Shown: positions 7,199 to 9,917 of the stretch, piece by piece | How positions within the stretch are numbered: position 1 is the stretch's first letter | How the letters are laid out: every line of letters starts with the position of its first letter | Source of the DNA: CAZOMR01 sp964580655 | GTDB lineage: Bacteria > RBG-13-61-14 > CAZOMR01 | Assembly (NCBI GenBank): GCA_964580655.1 | Contig: CAZOMR010000119.1 | Coordinates: forward strand, 1 to 9,917 | Reading direction: 5' to 3' | Length of the DNA stretch: 9,917 nt | Translations under genes and position numbers: made by a program | Notes under the pieces: model-generated | The model's input: only the letters and a program-made list of their open reading frames with translations | Told to the model about the DNA's origin: nothing | Databases searched by the model: none

Positions 7199-8379
7199 TG
7201 GACCATCTCCGATGCGGGCACGATCTGGTATCCTGCCGCGGCCAGTGCGGGCAGGGACTGCTCAAGCACCGCGATTGTCTCCGGGTATGGATGGCCTATG
7301 CCAATGGCCTCGCCATCCTCGTCAGCCCTGTTACAAAGCTCGATTATCTTGTGCCGGATAGCCCGCTTTTCCCGGATGTTGTCGAGAAAGACATTGCGCT
7401 CCGCCGAGGGAACGCCCATTTCCTGTGCAAGGATGAATCCGGATGTATCCTTTGTTGTGCGGGAGTCCACAAAGAATAGACCTCGCGAGCGAAGCACCCT
7501 TATCACTGGTCGCATGTGGTCAGGATCGGAGGTAAAAGCAGAGCCCATGTGATTGTTGATCCCGACTGCATGTGGAAGAGAATCCAGTGCCTGGTTCAGG
7601 GTGTTCTTGATCTCTTTAGAGTTCATGGAGAGCAAGAGCGCGCCCTGACCCGGGTCAACCGCTGGATACCCCGCAGGCTCCATTGGCATGTGGAGAATGA
7701 CCTCTCTGCCTTTCCTGACAGCCATAGCTGATACATCCTGGCTGTATATTTGATATGGCAGGATCGAAATCGTGATCTCAAAGGGGATGTTCAGGATTCT
7801 GCGCGCTGAATCCAGGTTGTAGCCTAGGTCGTCAATGATGATGGCGATGCGGGAATAATTATGTGAGGATGCTGTGGGCACACGCGGCGGATTGAACACC
7901 GCTCCTGCAGAGCCTCCGGATTTCTGTATGAGGCTTGCGGAGAGCAGGGGCTTTTCACTACTGGCCCGAAGATAGACCGATCCGCGGGGATCATGCTCAT
8001 GGTAATCAATTCGGACATCGAATCCGTGGTCTGTCCATAATCCGTGGATGATCTTTTCGGCCAGGATGATCTCGGTGTCTGTCAGGAGTTCGATACGAAG
8101 GTGCGGCCTTTCGCCATCCGGATGTGAGGTGTTTTCTATGGTCAGATCAAAGCGGCTGATGGCTGGCTCGTCCTCAAGCGCCTTTTCCGTCTCGATGATC
8201 ACCAGCCTGATTTCTTCTTCGCTGATCTTGGCGGGTGTCGGGATAAGATGAAAATGCCGGCCAGCCCAGTAACTTGTTCCCGCGATAATCAGGGCGAGAC
8301 AGATGAACCAGAAGAGTCTACGGGTTTTCGAGGAAGAAGGCTGTTTTCTTTTTTTTGCTTTTTTTTTCTGCCGGGCCAT
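7195..8379 (-). CDS. Divergent polysaccharide deacetylase family protein (YibQ-like)
   Basis: A 394-residue protein of the divergent polysaccharide deacetylase family (YibQ type), a periplasm-facing NodB-fold protein. The substrate is not established, and envelope or peptidoglycan modification is inferred from the fold and neighbours. The N-terminus is very basic (Lys and Arg in residues 3-21), followed by one membrane segment at about 22-40, giving an anchored protein with its bulk outside the cytoplasm. A linker of about 130 residues precedes the deacetylase domain at about 177-392. Visible motifs are IAIIIDDLGYN (178-188), ILHMPMEP (228-235), GINNHMGS (273-280), FFVDSRTT (302-309), RNVFLDN (328-334) and IGHPYPET (361-368). 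The ATG lies 5 nt after the ctpA stop with a G-run (AGGGGG) almost touching it, so initiation may rely on coupling. Codons 5-7 and 9-11 contain A9 and A8 homopolymer tracts (8359-8367, 8349-8356). Confidence 0.9.
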   Translation of the reverse strand: MARQKKKAKKRKQPSSSKTRRLFWFICLALIIAGTSYWAGRHFHLIPTPAKISEEEIRLVIIETEKALEDEPAISRFDLTIENTSHPDGERPHLRIELLTDTEIILAEKIIHGLWTDHGFDVRIDYHEHDPRGSVYLRASSEKPLLSASLIQKSGGSAGAVFNPPRVPTASSHNYSRIAIIIDDLGYNLDSARRILNIPFEITISILPYQIYSQDVSAMAVRKGREVILHMPMEPAGYPAVDPGQGALLLSMNSKEIKNTLNQALDSLPHAVGINNHMGSAFTSDPDHMRPVIRVLRSRGLFFVDSRTTKDTSGFILAQEMGVPSAERNVFLDNIREKRAIRHKIIELCNRADEDGEAIGIGHPYPETIAVLEQSLPALAAAGYQIVPASEMVQ

Positions 8380-8384
8380 TCCCC

Positions 8385-9794
8385 CTACCGCGTGCTCTCA
8401 GATTTAACCTCGCTCTGGCTCAAGGCGCCCTTTTTCCTGAAAGTGCTTTGAAAGACCTCCCAGCTTTTTAGCAGGTCCAGGGCGCACTTCAATTGATAAT
8501 CCTGTATCTCTGGACTTTCTTCAGGTGTTTCAGGTTCGGGCTTCATTGTCTCCGAGGGGGGCTCCTGTTTCCCGACATCCTCATGCTCAAAGTGGTGAAT
8601 GAGGTCTTTTTCACGGATGAAATACCTTTGTTCGTCTTTCTTCCTGTTCAGGGCGGCCTGTTGTTCCGGGGACAGGGGTTCCACCCAGATGTCGGGCTTG
8701 ATACCTTCCGCCTGGATGCTCCGCTCAGCGGGTGTGTAATAATAGGCGGTGGTGAGTTTCAGCCGGGAGCTATCCTTGAGCTTGAGCAGGGTTTGAACCG
8801 AGCCTTTACCAAATGTCTGGGTGCCGAGTATGACGGCGCGGCCGTGGTCCTGGAGTGCGCCGGCCACGATCTCGGAGGCGCTTGCCGAGCCGCCGTTTAC
8901 GAGCACTATCATGGGGAAATCCTGATATGTTCCGGGCTTATGGGCATACCAGACATGGTTGTCGCCTTCGCTTCGGCCCCTGGTGCTTACGATAGTGCCT
9001 TCGCCGATGAAGAGGTCTGCGACTTTTACCGCCTGCTCGAGCGGTCCTCCGGGATTGATGCGGATATCCAGGATCAAGCCTTTCAAGCCCCCGGGAGTGT
9101 TTCCGAGCAGTTCTTCCATGCCGCGCCTCATATCTCTATCAGTGTTTTCGTTGAATGTTATCAATCTTATGTAACCGTATTTTTCCTCTATGCGCTCCAC
9201 CTTTTTCACGCTTTTGATCTTGATGATATCCCTGATGATCTTGAATTCCTGGGATTCCTGCCAGCCCTCACGCATAATGGTGATGGTTATGGGGGTTCCT
9301 TTCTTGCCGCGCATCCTGTGCACCGCCTCCATGAGGTCCATTCCATGAGTTGACTCCCCGTCAATTTTGATTATCCGGTCGTCAGGCTTGAGTCCTGCGT
9401 TCCATGCAGGCGTGTCTTCTATCGGTGCGATCACGGTAAGCTGGCCGTCTCTGATCCCGACCTCTATTCCGAGTCCGCCGAACCTTCCGGAGATTTCCAC
9501 CTCAAAATCAGTGGCCATCTGTGGGGGAAGGTGGACACTGTGAGGGTCCAGGGCGGAGAGCATGCCCTTGATCGCGCCATAGATCAGCTCCTTGGCATCC
9601 ATCTCCTTGACATACTTTGCCTGGACATCGCTCAGGACCTCGTTAAAGACCTCAAGGTATTCGTATGTGTCCCGGGCCACGGCCCTGGCGGTTTGCAGTC
9701 TGCCCATAAGAAAAATAGAGACAAAGGCCAAGACCATAATCAGGACCAGTATAGACAAGGTTCGAAACCAACCTGGCCTGGGGGATGAACTCAT
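8385..9794 (-). CDS. ctpA: S41 family carboxyl-terminal processing protease
   Basis: CtpA/Prc-type serine proteases act in the periplasm, trimming C-termini and, in several bacteria, degrading peptidoglycan hydrolases. The protein has 469 residues. An N-terminal membrane segment or signal anchor is at about 11-31. A helical region leads into a PDZ domain at about 100-180 (FGGLGIEVGIRDGQLTVIAP, AGLKPDDRIIKIDG). The S41 catalytic domain is about 190-375, with GGSASASEIVAGAL giving nucleophile Ser305 and TFGKGSVQ giving the general base Lys330; the 25-residue spacing equals that of plant D1 protease. The usual DLRNNPGG is here DIRINPGG followed by Pro251. A charged, Pro/Glu-rich tail (about 375-435) ends in DYQLKCALDLLKSW, which I associate with desulfobacterial CtpA proteins. 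The start ATG has a perfect AGGAGGT 5 nt upstream. It is the first gene of the run and lies directly behind a strong promoter. Confidence 0.94.
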   Translation of the reverse strand: MSSSPRPGWFRTLSILVLIMVLAFVSIFLMGRLQTARAVARDTYEYLEVFNEVLSDVQAKYVKEMDAKELIYGAIKGMLSALDPHSVHLPPQMATDFEVEISGRFGGLGIEVGIRDGQLTVIAPIEDTPAWNAGLKPDDRIIKIDGESTHGMDLMEAVHRMRGKKGTPITITIMREGWQESQEFKIIRDIIKIKSVKKVERIEEKYGYIRLITFNENTDRDMRRGMEELLGNTPGGLKGLILDIRINPGGPLEQAVKVADLFIGEGTIVSTRGRSEGDNHVWYAHKPGTYQDFPMIVLVNGGSASASEIVAGALQDHGRAVILGTQTFGKGSVQTLLKLKDSSRLKLTTAYYYTPAERSIQAEGIKPDIWVEPLSPEQQAALNRKKDEQRYFIREKDLIHHFEHEDVGKQEPPSETMKPEPETPEESPEIQDYQLKCALDLLKSWEVFQSTFRKKGALSQSEVKSESTR

Positions 9795-9799
9795 TTGAG

Positions 9800-9806
9800 A
9801 CCTCCT
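9800..9806 (-). promoter_or_regulatory. Strong ribosome binding site of ctpA
   Basis: AGGAGGT on the - strand, 5 nt before ATG 9794, is a full match to the anti-Shine-Dalgarno core and the best ribosome binding site in the window. It fixes the ctpA start. Confidence 0.9.
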
Positions 9807-9826
9807 TTGAAATTGTCCTTTCGCGA

Positions 9827-9855
9827 ATTATACCAGCCCATGCCGGAATTTTCAA
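9827..9855 (-). promoter_or_regulatory. Sigma-70-type promoter for the ctpA-tlyA operon
   Basis: On the - strand TTGAAA (9850-9855) is separated by exactly 17 nt from TATAAT (9827-9832), a perfect -10. The bases just before the -10 are TGG, giving an extended -10 (TGnTATAAT). Predicted transcription start is near 9819-9821, giving a 5' leader of about 26 nt with the ribosome binding site inside. It lies between the stop of the upstream gene (9872) and ctpA, so the operon appears to have its own promoter. Confidence 0.85.
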
Positions 9856-9871
9856 TGTGATGTCCACAGCC

Positions 9872-9917
9872 CTACCATCCCCCGCCTGCTCCTCCACCTC
9901 CGAAACCGCCTCCGCCG
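9872..9917 (-). CDS. 3' end of a Gly-rich-tailed protein, probably TPM-domain (YgcG-like) protein
   Basis: Reading from the right edge on the - strand, 14 codons encode GGGGFGGGGAGGGW, followed by TAG at 9872-9874. A C-terminal tail of Gly runs with Phe, Ala or Ser, ending in Trp right at the stop, is typical of TPM-domain membrane proteins (YgcG-like, TPM_phosphatase family), where it follows the last membrane segment. Only the tail is visible, so the assignment rests on this pattern and could be wrong; another Gly-rich protein or a chance open frame in G-rich DNA is possible. It reads in the same direction as ctpA, with a 77-nt gap holding the ctpA promoter. No clear terminator hairpin with a T-run follows the stop. 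Confidence 0.6.
   Translation of the reverse strand, partial: GGGGFGGGGAGGGW

Noticed and set aside
9808..9855. Imperfect inverted repeat TTGAAATT / AATTTTCAA flanking the ctpA promoter as an operator
   Set aside because: Arms are short, A+T-rich and offset by a base, and the right arm coincides with the -35 element. There is not enough to claim a binding site.
9652..9897. 81-codon - strand frame overlapping the ctpA start and promoter
   Set aside because: It runs through the ctpA promoter, leader and first codons in another frame, shows no recognisable motif and lacks a ribosome binding site.
1..9917. Defence island, CRISPR array, toxin-antitoxin pair, prophage or RNA gene
   Set aside because: All coding capacity is taken by housekeeping families, no regularly spaced repeats are present, and no tRNA- or rRNA-like sequence was seen. 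The largest unexplained non-coding stretch is the 162-base region after hisG.

Overview
The window looks like a piece of a bacterial chromosome with ordinary housekeeping content. It most resembles Desulfobacterota (former Deltaproteobacteria). That placement is an inference from the gene order (ctpA, YibQ-type deacetylase, xseA, M23 peptidase, xseB, ispA, dxs, tlyA), the long-form HisG, the moderately high G+C, and the C-terminal tail of CtpA. No rRNA or other marker is present to confirm it.

Layout. The + strand carries only the 3' part of hisG (window start to 710). Next comes a 162-base convergent intergenic region. It holds a compact palindromic element (711-819) with 17-bp perfect terminal inverted repeats, flanked by an 8-bp direct repeat, which I read as a MITE-like insertion. 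Everything from 873 to 9794 is on the - strand and forms one tightly packed gene run, in transcription order: ctpA, divergent polysaccharide deacetylase (YibQ-like), xseA, M23 endopeptidase, xseB, ispA, dxs, tlyA. Junctions are 4-nt or 1-nt overlaps or gaps of at most 16 nt, except a 64-nt gap before xseB that contains a purine-rich tandem repeat. A near-consensus sigma-70-type promoter with extended -10 (9827-9855) and a perfect Shine-Dalgarno sit just upstream of ctpA. At the right edge, on the - strand, are the last 14 codons and stop of a further gene, with a Gly-rich tail ending in Trp that resembles TPM-domain (YgcG-like) membrane proteins.

How the genes fit together. CtpA, the YibQ-like protein and the M23 peptidase are envelope and peptidoglycan maintenance functions. 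XseA and XseB are the two subunits of exonuclease VII. IspA and Dxs make isoprenoid precursors, with Dxs at the first MEP-pathway step and IspA at prenyl chain elongation. TlyA modifies rRNA. The M23 gene sits between the two exonuclease VII subunit genes. Several starts are better placed at internal ATG codons with good ribosome binding sites (dxs 3592, xseB 4807, M23 5792).

I found no defence system, CRISPR array, RNA gene, phage gene or complete transposon. The least explained items are the MITE-like element, the tandem repeat before xseB and the poly-A tracts at the start of the deacetylase gene.
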